Source of the DNA: Tilletiopsis washingtonensis
Taxonomy: Eukaryota; Basidiomycota; Exobasidiomycetes; Entylomatales
Length of the DNA: 64,000 nt
Direction of reading: 5' to 3'
Assembly (NCBI RefSeq): GCF_003144115.1
Contig: NW_020312003.1
Location: 608,267 to 672,266 of the forward strand
Made by a program: the position numbers and the translations under genes. Of the stretch, positions 1 to 10,800 are shown piece by piece. The notes under the pieces are model-generated. The model was not told where the DNA came from, made no database searches, and saw nothing but the letters and a program-made list of their open reading frames with translations. How positions within the stretch are numbered: the stretch's first letter is position 1; every line of letters starts with the position of its first letter.

Positions 1-273
1 TTGGAAGAGCCGCCTCTCTGCTTGTGTCTCGGAAGAGCATCGCCGTGCAGCACCTCGGACGCTTTCTCCTCGTGTCCCACGGACTTCCTCTCCCTCTCAC
101 CTGCTCCCGTCTTACCCGACCTCCAACCCCGCTCTTCATTCTCCTGTCTTGGCGTGCGGGTGTGTCTACAGTGACGAGTAACAGTAATCCGATACGCCAC
201 TGCGCCATGAAGCGAGCCTTGAGCGCGCGTGTCGGTCGCTTGGCGCTTGTGTTGCTCTGCCGAGGCACGCGAC

Positions 274-310
<37 letters not shown>

Positions 311-752
311 GCTCACGATCTACACGTGGAGACACGAAGCGCCGCTGTTGTCACGCTGCGAGAAGCGCAAGAGCGCTGGTCGCTGGCAGGGCCGCCTGGC
401 GGCTCAGAGCGCCCTCAAGGCACTAGACTCAGCGGTGGCGCTGCTTCGCGCTGGGGCGGCTGGCGTGTTGTCTGTCCACAGCGGCCTGAGTCGGCCTGCT
501 GCGCTGCGAGACCACGAACCGATCATCTGCCGGTAGTGCGTCCGCGGCCTCATCACCTGACAGCGAACTCGTGCCGCGCATCACACGAGCAGGTGTTTAG
601 AAGCGCGTGGCATGATGATGGGGATCGCGAGGTCACAAAAAGAACAGAGAAGCAAGTACAGTGGGGGGTGGGAGTGTGTGTGCGAGAGATGAGTGTATGG
701 AGGAGTGTGGTGGTGGTGTGCATGGACGCAGTCGTAGCGCAGGCTCCCCTTT
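1..752. other. Left edge, no gene recognised
   Basis: No frame here looks like a real protein. The stretch contains a pyrimidine (CT)n tract at about 273-310 and should include the 3' untranslated region of the eL13 gene, which stops at 753. A gene ending to the left of the window could reach in, but nothing shows it. Confidence 0.5.
273..310. repeat. (CT)n microsatellite
   Basis: A nearly pure CT dinucleotide run of about 38 bases with one short interruption. It opens spurious Leu/Ser-rich frames on the plus strand. Confidence 0.85.
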
Positions 753-1784
753 TTACTTCTTCGAGTCCTTGGCCTCCTCCTCCTTCTTCTTCTGGCGCGC
801 CGCGCGCATGCCCTCGTTGCGGTGCGCGGCACGGGCCGTGCGGAGCGTGCGGAAGGCGGTGGCCTCCTTCTCCTCGGCCGTGATGGCGCGCGGTGCCTCG
901 GCGACCAGGCCGGCCGGGATCGGGAAGGCGGCGGCGACGTCGCGCGTGGAAGAGACGTTGGACAGGTCCGGGGCCTGCAGGGCGCAGTCAGTACATGCGC
1001 TGCCATCGCGAGGCAGCACGCGCCACGCACCTGGCCCTTGTTCTTCTTGTTGCGGCGCGGCAGCACAATGATGCGCTCGCGGTACGCCTTGATGCGGTCG
1101 GCGTTGAGCTTGAGGCTCTCCTCGCTCTTGTTGCGGCGGCGGTGGTCGACGGGGACGCCGATGGCGCGCGCCTCCTTCTTGCGCAGGCCGGCGGCCTTCA
1201 GCTCCTCAAGCGTGAAGCCGCGGCCCTCGCGCAGCTTCGTGTTGTACTTGAGCGTCGGGCAGCGCACAGCCGGGCGCAGCGCCTTGGTGGGGCGCAGGCC
1301 GAGAGCGGCAGCCTTGGCCTGACGGGCGTTGCGGCGCGTCTTCTTCGAGCCAGGCTGGTCGAACCAGACCTTGACCCGGCGCTGCCAGTCCTGTGTCGCG
1401 AACGCCACGCGTCAGTCGTGTGTTCTCACCGATGCTACTCATCGCGACGCCATTCCGCCAGGCTGCCTCTCCCGCCGCCGCCGCCCAGCCTGCTGTCTCG
1501 CACGCTGCCATTGGCGCTGCCTCGCCGCCAGCACGAGCAGCATGCATCCAGCACACTGTCCGCCGTGCTAGCCGAGCGTCACCCAGCGCCTTCCCCATTC
1601 GCCGCTCATCTTTGCCCATCCGCCGTCTCGCCTCCCTGCGCCTCTGGTGTGCGCTGCTCGCTGCGCGCAATGCTAACCTTGCGGAAGTGGTTGTTGTGGA
1701 GAACGTCTGCAGGGCGCAATGTAAGCATGCTGCCGCCACTGTCTCTGTCCGCGCGCGTAACGCACTGTTGTGACGGAAACCCAT
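753..1784 (-). CDS. RPL13: 60S ribosomal protein L13 (eL13)
   Basis: Structural protein of the cytosolic large ribosomal subunit. Four exons join in frame: 1766-1784, 1678-1706, 1031-1390 and 753-974, giving 209 residues, normal for the family. The first two exons are only 19 and 29 nt and encode the conserved start [16 protein letters not shown]. The third opens with [14 protein letters not shown] and contains the basic core ([25 protein letters not shown]). The last exon ends in the lysine-rich tail [13 protein letters not shown]. The start was chosen because the spliced N-terminus matches the family, which a start at the large exon would lose. It is divergent from the mitochondrial ribosomal gene at 2507. 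Identity is secure; the mini-exon borders rest on GT/AG and phase. Confidence 0.95.
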
Positions 1785-2506
1785 TTCGATGGTCTTGCTG
1801 GTGGTAGGAAGCAAAGGCAGGGGCGCGCGTCAGCACTGCTGCTCCAGCCAAGACTCGAGCCACCGCCGCCGTGCCCACGCCGAGCGGACAGCACGAGCAC
1901 GCAGCGCGGTGCAGCGCACGAGAGAGAGCGCAAGCGAGTGCCTCGGCGGGCTGCGGCACGAGCGCTGGCCGGCGCCTGGCTCGCTGCGAGATGCGACGCT
2001 GCGTCGCCTTCTCTCCCTCTCGTGCGCGCCGAAGCAGCACTCGGGCTGCGCTGCGCTGCGCGATGCTGCGTGCTGATGCGCGGCGTAGACGGTGCGGCGG
2101 CGGCGGCGGCGACGGGCGGCGCTGCTCACAGGAGGGACGGGGAGGTGGTGAGTCGGAAGGCTGGCCGGCGGCGGTGCTGTTGCCAGGCGCCGCCCGCCGC
2201 CGTGACTGGCCGGCCGTGGCGCGGCGTGCCGGCTGCCGCCCAGCTGCGGCGCCGCAGCGCAGAAGGCGTCCTCCGCCGCGTGCACGTGATGCGTCGCCCA
2301 CGTGTGCACGACTCCCGCGCGCGCGCCTTGTCCGTTTCGCCCGTCTCCTCGTCCCCGCTCCCACGCTCGAGCGGGCATCAGATTCTTCTCGCGTCTCGGA
2401 CGGCCCTGGGCTGACGCTTCCTGCTGCTGCTCGCCGTCTCGCCGCCGTCTCCGCTCCTTCCCGGCCGCCTCCTCCACCACCGCCCACCCTCGCACCTCTG
2501 TCCAGC
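1785..2506. promoter_or_regulatory. Divergent promoter region eL13 / uS10m
   Basis: A 722-base space between two divergent start codons, very GC-rich with GCG-repeat stretches. It must carry both 5' ends. No TATA box or known ribosomal-protein element was recognised by eye. Confidence 0.5.
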
Positions 2507-3772
2507 ATGGCCGCTCGCAGTGCCGTGCGCCTTGCTGCGCTTGCACGCGCCGCCGGTGCCTCTGCCGCGCGCCCCTCGCTCGCTACTGCTGCGCCTGCCG
2601 TGGCGCAGGCGGCGCACTCGTCGTGAGTCTGCCGCGAAGCTCGCAGGTGGCTGGCTAGGCGACGTTGGTGCGGCAGCTTGGCGTCACTCTGCCCTGCTAT
2701 CGTGCAGCTCGAGCTGCATGGCTGTTACTGAGCTGCTCAGCGCACCGTTCGTCCCCTCGCCATGCCCCTGCCTGCTCATACTTGCGCCTCTCTGGCCCCT
2801 CACTGCCTGTACTGACTTACATGCCACAGCACCTCGGCCGCCGCCTCGTCCTCCTCCCAGCTTCCCGCACACACGCTCAGCCAGACGCCGACGGCCGTGC
2901 CGAGCACGCTGCCATCGCCGTTCGACTTCAGCAAGACGCACGCGCCGACGCACGGGCACCACGTCGCCTCGCTGCACCTGCGCTGCTACGGCGCCGGCGA
3001 CGTGACGCTGCAGAACCTCGACTTCTTCGCCGACTTTGCGCTGCGCGCCGCCTATGCGCTCGGCATGCCCGTGTCGCGCCCCGCCTCGCTGCCGCGCCGC
3101 GTCAGCCTCTGGACCGTGCCCAAGGGCCCCTTTGTGCACAAGAAGGCGCAGGAGAACTTCACGCGCACGACGCACGCGCGCGTCATCAAGGTGTACGACT
3201 CGCACCCGCACGTCGTCGAGCGCTGGCTGTACTTCTGTCGCATCCACGCCATGCCGGGTCTGGGCCAGCGTGCCGAGGTGTACAGGTGAGCATGCAGTGG
3301 AGTGATGAGGTCGGGGCGAAGGCGGGCTCGCTACTGCATGTGCTACTTGACAGCGCTGATTCTGACCCTTGCCTGCAGACACTACCCGCTCTCGCTCGCC
3401 TCGCAGATGGAGGAGTCGGCGCGCGCCCAGCTGCGGCCGCGCGTGGCGCCGCGCGACGGCAGCGCTGCCGTGACGGAGGGCGAGGGCGCGTCGGGCGCCG
3501 GCAGCCAGACGGACGCCATCCTGGTGCTGGCGCGCGGCTTGCGCGTCGAGCTGGACCAGGAGGACGCGGCGGGCGCCCGGGCGCTAGAGAGCGAGCGTGC
3601 TAGTGTGGAGCAGGGCGAGACATCGACGGAGGCACAGGCCGGTGCAGAGGCGCAGCAGGCGGGAGAGGCGGAGCAGGCGGGAGAGGCGGAGCAGGCGGGA
3701 GAGGCGGAGCAGAAGGACGGCGAGGCGGCCGCGGAGCCGGTGCAGGAGGAGAGCTCCGCGGAGAAGCAATAG
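2507..3772 (+). CDS. RSM10: Mitochondrial ribosomal protein S10 (uS10m, Rsm10-like)
   Basis: Small-subunit protein of the mitochondrial ribosome. Exons 2507-2622, 2830-3285 and 3379-3772 join in phase to 321 residues. Residues 1-38 form an Ala/Arg-rich, acid-poor presequence as expected for mitochondrial import. The uS10 fold follows: HVASLHLRCYGAGDVTLQNL, the WTVPKGPFVHKKAQENF signature, THARVIKVYDSHPHVVERWL, then an AMPGLG motif. The C-terminal exon is unusual, with an acidic low-complexity extension containing three exact 18-nt repeats (3659-3712) encoding AGEAEQ units. That tail is not part of the uS10 fold and is likely disordered. The gene is divergent from RPL13. Family assignment is firm. 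Confidence 0.92.
3659..3712 (+). repeat. 18-nt tandem repeat x3 in uS10m tail
   Basis: Three identical 18-base units coding AGEAEQ in the acidic C-terminal extension of the mitochondrial S10 gene. The length is a multiple of three, so copy number can change without a frameshift. Confidence 0.9.
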
Positions 3773-4232
3773 GCACATCTTCAGGACTCAGACGCTTGAT
3801 GCGCGACATGGCAATGACGGCTCCGGTCGCGGATCTCTAGGAACGGATGACGAGGCGTCGGAGAGCAAGAGGTCGAGGAGACCGGAGCAGGTACTGTTCG
3901 CGAATCGATGGCTCGTGCGATCGCACGCACAACGCAGCAACGGTGCAGAGAGGCAGAGGCGCGCGCACAGAGCTGGCAGCTTCCGCACACATGGTGTGAG
4001 GCCTCACACAAAGGCTGGGAGCCGCAGCTGCAGTGCAGCAGGCAGCAGCGCATCGAGGCGATGTGCCGCGCGCTGGCTGCTGCGCAATTGTGGAGGGCAG
4101 CATGCGAGCGCGAAGGGGCGTGCGCCTTCGCATGTAGCACAGCTTCACAGCTTCGCGACCTGTCAAACATCCGCGAGCTCGCTGGTCGACATGCTGTCAT
4201 TGCCCGCACTCCAGACGCATTCTATGCAGCGA
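3773..4232. other. Convergent intergenic, no gene seen
   Basis: 460 bases between the stop codons of uS10m and the tri-snRNP 27K gene. It presumably holds both 3' untranslated regions. No coding pattern or structured RNA was recognised. Confidence 0.5.
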
Positions 4233-5542
4233 TCACTTGATATGGTCGAGCGGCCGGTTGAAGCCTGCAAATGTAGGCGTGAGACATGCGGCGAAGTCTG
4301 AGAGGCGCTGAGGCACTCACCGCCGACGCGGTTCATGTACTGGCGCCAGGTACGCTCCTTGCGGACCTCGGCAAAGCCCTCGGCGTTGCCCTCGACCTTC
4401 TTGTTCTGCGGAGCTCGCATGTCAGCGCTGCCGCTGTGCCGGACCTTCGCGTCAGGCGCCTCACCTTGGTCGTGCCGAAGTTGCCGAAGCCCATCATGGC
4501 CATCATCGCTGCGTCGTCCTCGCCCTGCACCTCTTCCTCTTCCTCCTCCTCCTCCTGCTTCTTCTCCGCCCGTCCCTTGCCAGAGGCGCGCTCTGAGGGT
4601 CCCTCCTCGTCGTGCGCCGCATGCTCTTCGCGGTAATCGTCGCGCTCTCGCCGCGACGGCGCATCGCGCTCCCGCTCCCGCCGCGACGGCGCATCGCGCT
4701 CCCGCTCCCGCACCGAGCGCTCCGGCGAGCGCTCTCGTGCGCGTCCATACGCGTCCTCACGCTCGCGCGCCGGCGGCACGCCGCGCTCGGCGCCGCGGTA
4801 CGGCTCGCGCTCGCGGCCCGGCGGCGGTCCTCGCGGGTCCCTGGCGTAGCTATCGCGCTCTCGCGGCGGCGGAGCGCGGTCGGCGTGCGCATCGCGATCG
4901 CGTGGCGGAGGAGGTGCCCGATCGCCATAGCCGTCACGCTCGCGAGGCGGCGGTGGAGCGGCACGCTCACCGTAGCCGTCGCGCTCTCGCGGTGGTGGCG
5001 GCGGACCTCGGCCGGCTGGCGGGTACGGGTCGGCGCGACCTGAGGCAGAGCGTCAGTAAGGCTGCCACAGAGCGTTTACACATGCTAGCGAGGCATCAGA
5101 GAAGCAGCGCCACGTCTGAGGCATGTCCGAGCTCGGAGCGCCATGCACACGTCGTAATGCGCCCCATGATCTCCGGCACACAGCCTGTCCTGGACTGCTT
5201 GCGCGCCGCGCTCCCAGACCTCGCGCTGCCCTGACCTGCCTCTGCATACTCACCGCCACGCATCCCGCTCAGGGGCCCACGCTGCTCGTATCCTCTCCGC
5301 GGCGGCGGGCTGTTGCTGCGGCGCGGCGGCGGCGGCGGACCTCGCTCGCCCGGCCCCGCACGGTACGGCTCGCGCTCGCCGCCGCGCTCGCGGTACGGCA
5401 GGCCGCGATCGTACGGCGCCGCTCCTCCACCGCCGCCGCCGCCACGGCCGCCGTCGTAGGCACGGTCGCGCTCGCCGTGCGGCGGACTGTCGTAGTCGCG
5501 GTAGCCGCCGCCGGCGCTGCGGTCGTTGTTGCGGTAGGACAT
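4233..5542 (-). CDS. U4/U6.U5 tri-snRNP 27 kDa protein (SNRNP27-like)
   Basis: Spliceosomal protein that joins the U4/U6.U5 tri-snRNP in the nucleus. Exons 5254-5542, 4465-5039, 4321-4405 and 4233-4264 give 326 residues. Identification rests on the conserved C-terminus, which runs across three exons: MMAMMGFGNFGTTK, KKVEGN, RQYMNRVGG and FNRPLDHIK. The same blocks close human SNRNP27. The remainder is an extended disordered region: Gly/Arg/Tyr-rich start, repeated PPPPRERDGYG-like units, then an Arg/Glu-rich stretch with an exact 30-bp duplication, then a poly-Glu run before the conserved part. At 326 residues it is about twice the human protein (155). The last exon codes only 10 residues, and its junction is confirmed by homology. 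Confidence 0.9.
4651..4710 (-). repeat. Exact 30-bp tandem duplication in SNRNP27-like gene
   Basis: Two identical adjacent 30-base units (4651-4680, 4681-4710) encoding two copies of RERERDAPSR in the Arg/Glu-rich region. Perfect identity suggests a recent duplication. Confidence 0.9.
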
Positions 5543-5804
5543 GGCGTGGTGATGGTCGAGAGGAGAGATGCGGCGCAGCAGCCGAGCAATCCAGGCACGG
5601 CACTTTCTAGTGCCGAGTGGAGGCGTAATACAAGCCGAGACGCGCCGTTGTATTCACACGCTGCACGCAGCTCAAGTCGCCCTGCCCCGCACTCGGTGCG
5701 CCTCTCGCATGCTGCCTCACGTCCCTATCTCTCGCCAGCTCTCTACCTGCCGGCGCACCACTGCGCACTACACAGCGCCGCTCCGCACCTCACACACGCC
5801 CGCC
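5543..5804. promoter_or_regulatory. Divergent promoter region SNRNP27-like / FYV10
   Basis: A 262-base spacer between two divergent start codons. It must hold both promoters. No specific site was recognised. Confidence 0.45.
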
Positions 5805-7719
5805 ATGGCGGCGAGCCGGCCGAACCTCGACGGCATCCTGCTGCTCGAGCAGCCGTTTGCACGCACGCCCTTTGACGAGCTGCGCCGCCAGCTGCGCGCC
5901 CAGCAGCGCATCGTCGAGCGCGACCTCGCCTGGTGCGCCACGGCACTCAGCAGCGGCGGCGCCAGTGCGGCGGCGCCCAGCAGCTCGGCGCCCGAGCCGC
6001 GACGCAGCGTCGACGGCATGAGCATCGACGAGACGCACGACGCCGCGCCGCGCTCTGACGCCGAGCGCACCCTGGACGCTGTTCTTGGCCGGCTACGGGG
6101 CATGAAGCGCAAGGTGAGCAGTGACGCAGCGTGCTCGACTGCAAGCCGCGGCGCTGCTCTGCTGCGAGCTCGTGGTGTCTTGCGTGCTGACCCTCTGCAC
6201 AGCTCGCTCCTGTTGGCGATGCCACGGAGCGCTCCCTCGCCTCGGCGGCCGCACGCACGGCGCACCTGCACGAGCTGCACCAGATCGAGTCGACGTCGAG
6301 CGCTGCCTTTGAGGACTGGAGCCGTGTGCGCCTGGACCGCATGCTGTGCGACTACCTCCTGCGCTGCGGCTTCCACGAGAGCGCCGCGACGCTGGCACGC
6401 AGCCGTGGCATTGAGGTGAGCCGCGATGTCGCAGGTGCGAGTGGGCCTCTGTCTGATGGGTGCGCGGCTCCTGCAGAATCTGATCGACGCAGACATCTTC
6501 AGCGAGATCGCACGCATTGAGAGGTCGCTGTTGCCGCCACGAGACAGCACACAGCCGCGTTCCTGCACAATGGCGCTGGCGTGGTGCTCGGAGAACAAGG
6601 CTGCGCTGCGCAAGATCAAGGTGAGTGCGGCATGCGTGCCTCAATGGAGCAAGGTCTGAGCCTCGATGCAGTCGACCCTCGAGTTTGAGCTGCGGCTGCA
6701 AGAGTTCATCGAGCTGTCGCGCACACGAACGCGCGAGTCGATCACCGAGGCGATGAGCTATGCCAGCCGGCATCTGCTGCCGCTCCTCACGTCCGGCCCG
6801 CCGGGCAGCGCCAAGGGCGCAGAGAAGCTCAGCGCCGGCGAGGACGCGGAGGAGAACGAGGCGCATTTGCGCATGTGCGCACAGGTCCGGAGAGCCATGG
6901 GCTTGCTGGCCATGCCGCCTGGCAAGTGGGCATACTCGGTGAGCACAGCGCCGCTGCAGTCGCTCACAGCAGCTCACGCCCATCTGCAGGATCTCTACAG
7001 CGAGGACCGCTGGCACACGCTGAGCCGCTCGTTCCGCGAGTGTGCGCTGCAGATCCACAGCCTGCCGCCGCAGCCGATCCTGCACATTGCGCTCTCGGCC
7101 GGCCTGTCGAGCCTCAAGCTGCCGGCGTGCTACAGCCACGAGACGGCGCGCGGTGCTGCTGGCGCCACGCAGCCGCCGGCGCACCTCGGTGGCCGCACGT
7201 GGGGCGACACAACGTCGGTGCCGCTCGGCGGAGCTCCGTCCGTCACGGCGCCGGCAGTCACGCTCCCTTCGGCCGCGCCGCTGACGTCTGGCGGCCTGCT
7301 GGCATCCTCGCCGCCCTCGTCGGCTGCAGCGCGCAGCTCCTCGGCGCTCGGACATGCACGCGACAGCGAGCTGGGCGACGAGCGCAATGCCAACTGCCCC
7401 GTGTGCGACGCCGACGGCCTTGGCCAGCTGGCAAAGGAGGTGCCGTGGAGCCACCACACCAACTCGACGCTCGTGTGCCGCATCAGCGGGCGCGTGATGG
7501 ACGAGAACGACCCGCCGCTCTGTCTGCCCAACGGCCGCGTGTACTCACGAACGGTGCGTGTGCGCTGTGCCGCGGAGCCGCGGAGGATATGCATCAACTG
7601 ACTGTTCCTCGCAGGCGCTGCAAGAGATGGCCACGGCCAACGCGTATGGACACGTTACATGTCCGCGCACGGGACAGACGTTCCCCTACACGTCCGCGCG
7701 CAAGGTCTTCATCTCGTGA
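5805..7719 (+). CDS. FYV10: GID E3 ubiquitin ligase subunit Fyv10/Gid9 (MAEA)
   Basis: RING-like subunit of the GID/CTLH ubiquitin ligase, which in yeast degrades gluconeogenic enzymes after glucose return. Six exons (5805-6113, 6203-6415, 6477-6620, 6672-6938, 6990-7553, 7615-7719) give 533 residues. Seen in order: a coiled N-terminus, a LisH motif (RMLCDYLLRCGFHESAATLA), the CTLH/CRA part (TLEFELRLQEFIELSR, then AMGLLAMPP), a Ser/Ala-rich linker, and the Gid-type RING with CPVC, CRISGRVMDENDPP, LPNGRVYS and CPRTGQTF. The RING sequence pairs with MAEA/Fyv10 rather than RMND5/Gid2. All splice phases agree and the introns have CTGAC branch sites. It is divergent from the 27K tri-snRNP gene. 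Confidence 0.93.
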
Positions 7720-7897
7720 CCGGCGCCGCCTCTCGCGACTCCTCGCTCCTTACGACTCCACCTGACGCTTCTCTCACGTATCATCATACCCTCGCTGTCG
7801 GCCTCGCCTCGTCCACGCAATCTCAGTCTCGACAACATGCTATGGCTGGTATCGCAGGCGACGGTCGGTGACGTGGCGGTATGTGTGTGTGTCTCGC
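7720..7897. other. Convergent 3' spacer FYV10 / RAD4
   Basis: 178 bases between convergent stop codons, including a TG-rich run near 7880. It presumably holds both 3' untranslated regions. Confidence 0.5.
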
Positions 7898-10800
7898 TCA
7901 GAGCAGGTCGTCGGCGTCGGCGTCGGAGTCGTCGTCGCTGCTGCCCAGAGCCTCCTCGTAGGCGCGCTCGTTGACCTTGCGGGCTGTGCGTCCGCTGCGG
8001 CGCACAGGCGTCGACGATGCCTCGGCGGCCGGAGTGGCGGCGGCGCTTCGGCGCGCGCGCGTGGCCTGCTTCTTCGCCGGCGGCGGAGCAGCAGCGGCCT
8101 GCGAGGTCTCGGTGGCCTGGCTCGGGCTTTCGGGGCGGCGCAGTGTGTGCATCGAGGCCGGCAGACGGATGCGCAGGCGCGACGAGCTGGGCTGGGGCGC
8201 AGCAGGCGCGGCAGGCGCCTCGTCCGCGCTCGAGGAGGGCGAGCGTGCTCTCTTACGCGCTGCAGCACGGCCGCGAGTGGAAGTGGCCTGCTCTTGCTCT
8301 CCGCGCTTGGAGGCTAACGCCGCGAGCGAGACGATCTTGCCGCGCTTTGGCGCCTCGGCTTCCGCCGCGTCGAGGTCCATCGACTCGTCGGCGTCGCTTG
8401 CGCCGACCGACGCGGTGAGGTCGGCGCCACTGGCCTCTTCCATCGCCTGCGTATCCTCCTCGAGTGCGCGCAGCTTGCTGACCTCGTCGGCGACAGCTGG
8501 CTGAGCGGCGCCGCGCTTCGCCTGCTTAGGCGCCGAGGTCGCCTGTGCGTGCTCCGAGTCGGCGCCGTACTGCTCCTTGACGCGCTGAGCGATGCGCAGC
8601 GCATTGAGCATCTTCTTCCAGTTCTTCATCGCGCGCTCCTGGCGCTTGTTGAACTCTTTCTCCGCTGCGGCATGCTCCGACTCCCAGTACGCCTGTGCAG
8701 AGCGTCAGCAGCAGCCGTGACGCGCGAGACACAACGCTCACCTCAGCGACGAGGTCCTCGTACTCCTCGGGCACGACGATGCCCGTCAGGCGCGGCATGC
8801 TGCGGAACTTGCGGAATTCGAAGCCAGTCTGCAGAGAGTCGTGTCAGCCCGAGCTCAAGCAGTCGCTGCACACGACTCACGATCGCCTCGGCATAGCTGA
8901 TGCCCAGCTTCTTGGCCACCTTGCCGGCGCCGTTGTACGGGATGTGCGCAGCGCCGGCGGGCAGCATCGTCGGGACGAAGAGATCGATGTTGCCAAAGGA
9001 GTTCTTGGGCACCTCGCCATCGACGACGGGCGGCGCCTGGTATAGCTCCGTCTGGTTTTCGGCGTAGAGGCCCTCCATGGGCGACTCGCCGCCCTCGGCA
9101 CGCGCCTGCTCCTCGGCGCGCTTGTTGGCGAGCGTGTAGCCGCGGCTCTTGACCCACTTGAGCGCCTCCTGCCCATCGGACACGACGCGGCCCTCGTTGT
9201 ACCACTGGCGCGCGCTGCGGCACGAGACGACGTTGCCGCGCGGGTACACCTTGATGCCCTGGAACGTGCCGATCTGGTGCAGCGGGTGGATGACCTCGTC
9301 GCGCTTGAGGTGCTTCTCGATGGCAAAGACTGGATGGTCCTTGAAGCCGCCGACGCTGGAGGGCATCGGCTCTTTGCCGGCCGCCTCTTCCAGCTCGACG
9401 TCCTCCGCCGCGTCGCGGTCCAGATGCTGCGGACGGTGCAGCGCCGCGATGACCGAGGCCCACCAGGCGTCCTTCTTGGCGCCCTTGCCGATCGGCGGCG
9501 GGCGCATGCGGCTGACGCGCGAGTGCAGCGTCTTTGTGTAGCGCGCCGTGACGTCCCGCGCGAAGCCGTCCTCCTCGAAAGCGACGACATAGACGAGGCG
9601 GTTCGTGCGGTCGCTCGGCGCCGGCTCCATGTGCCGGTTGCCCGCCGGCTCGAGGCGGCCGCGCACCGGGTCGACGGTGAGCCACTTCTGCCACGGCTTC
9701 GAGAAGACCTCGACCCACATCGTCGGCGGCGCCTCGGTGTCGACGACCTCGACGTCCGACACGGCGTCGGCCTCGAGCTCGGTGGCCTTGAGCTTCTTGG
9801 GGCGGGCGCGGCGCAAGCGCGGCACATGCTCGACCTCGATCGGGCCGTTGGCCCAGCGTGCGCGAGGGTCTTCTTCGTCCGCTGCCTGGTCCTTCGCCTT
9901 GCCCTTGCTGGCGTCTCCGGCGACGGACGTCGAGGCGTCGCCATCGGCGCTGCTGAGACTGCTCGAGCGGCTGCGCTGGCCCTTGGCCGCCGAGGTGGCG
10001 GGCTTGCGCGTCTTGCTCGGTTGAGCGGGCGATGCAGCCGCAGAGCCGGCGACGCTGCTGCGCGCGACGGAGCGCTTGCTCTTGACAGAGAGCTCGACGT
10101 CGCTGCGGTGCGCCAGTGACTCGGTGCCGCTCGCGGTGCCTGCGATGCTGGCCGGCCGACTGGCTGTGCCATTCGCAGCCTTGCCCTTGGCTTGGCGGCC
10201 TGTGCGCGCCTTGACTGGCGTGACTGCAGGACTCTTCGCTGAGCCTGCGACGCTGCCGTCTCCGAGCTCCCACTCATCCTCGTCGCTCGTGTACTCTCCC
10301 TCCGGCTTGCGGTTCTCCTGAATCTGCTTGGCCTTTGGCAGCTTCGCCGTGCCCGTCGCGCTGCGCTTGGGCTTCTTCTCGATGGCGCCGGTGGTGGTGG
10401 CGACTTTTGCTGCGCCGATGCTCCACGGCGCCACCTGCACGCTGATGACAAGGCGCGCCGGAATGCCCAAGGCGCGACACATGCTGCAGAAGAGCTGCGC
10501 AGACGTCTCGCGCGAGCCGTTGCGCGCCTCGTGCCGCTCGAGCAGGCTCTCGGGAGAGATAATGAGCTCGAGCGAAGGTGCCAGGTGCAGGTACGTCGGC
10601 GTCACGCTGTTGGCGCCGGGCCCGAAGAGCGTAATGTCTGGGCACGCCTGGCGCGGCGCCTTGGGCGCGGCATCGACGTCGATAGCCTTCTCCTTGCCCT
10701 TGCCACGACTCGCGCCGCCTTCCTTGCTGCGAGCGGCGAGCTCGCGAGCGTGCGCCTGGCGCTGTGCGCGCTCCTGCCGCCAGCGCTCGTCTCGCTCCGC

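Noticed and set aside
24-883. Plus-strand frames across the CT tract
   Set aside because: Leu/Ser-rich strings from the microsatellite and Arg/Ala noise, with no family resemblance.
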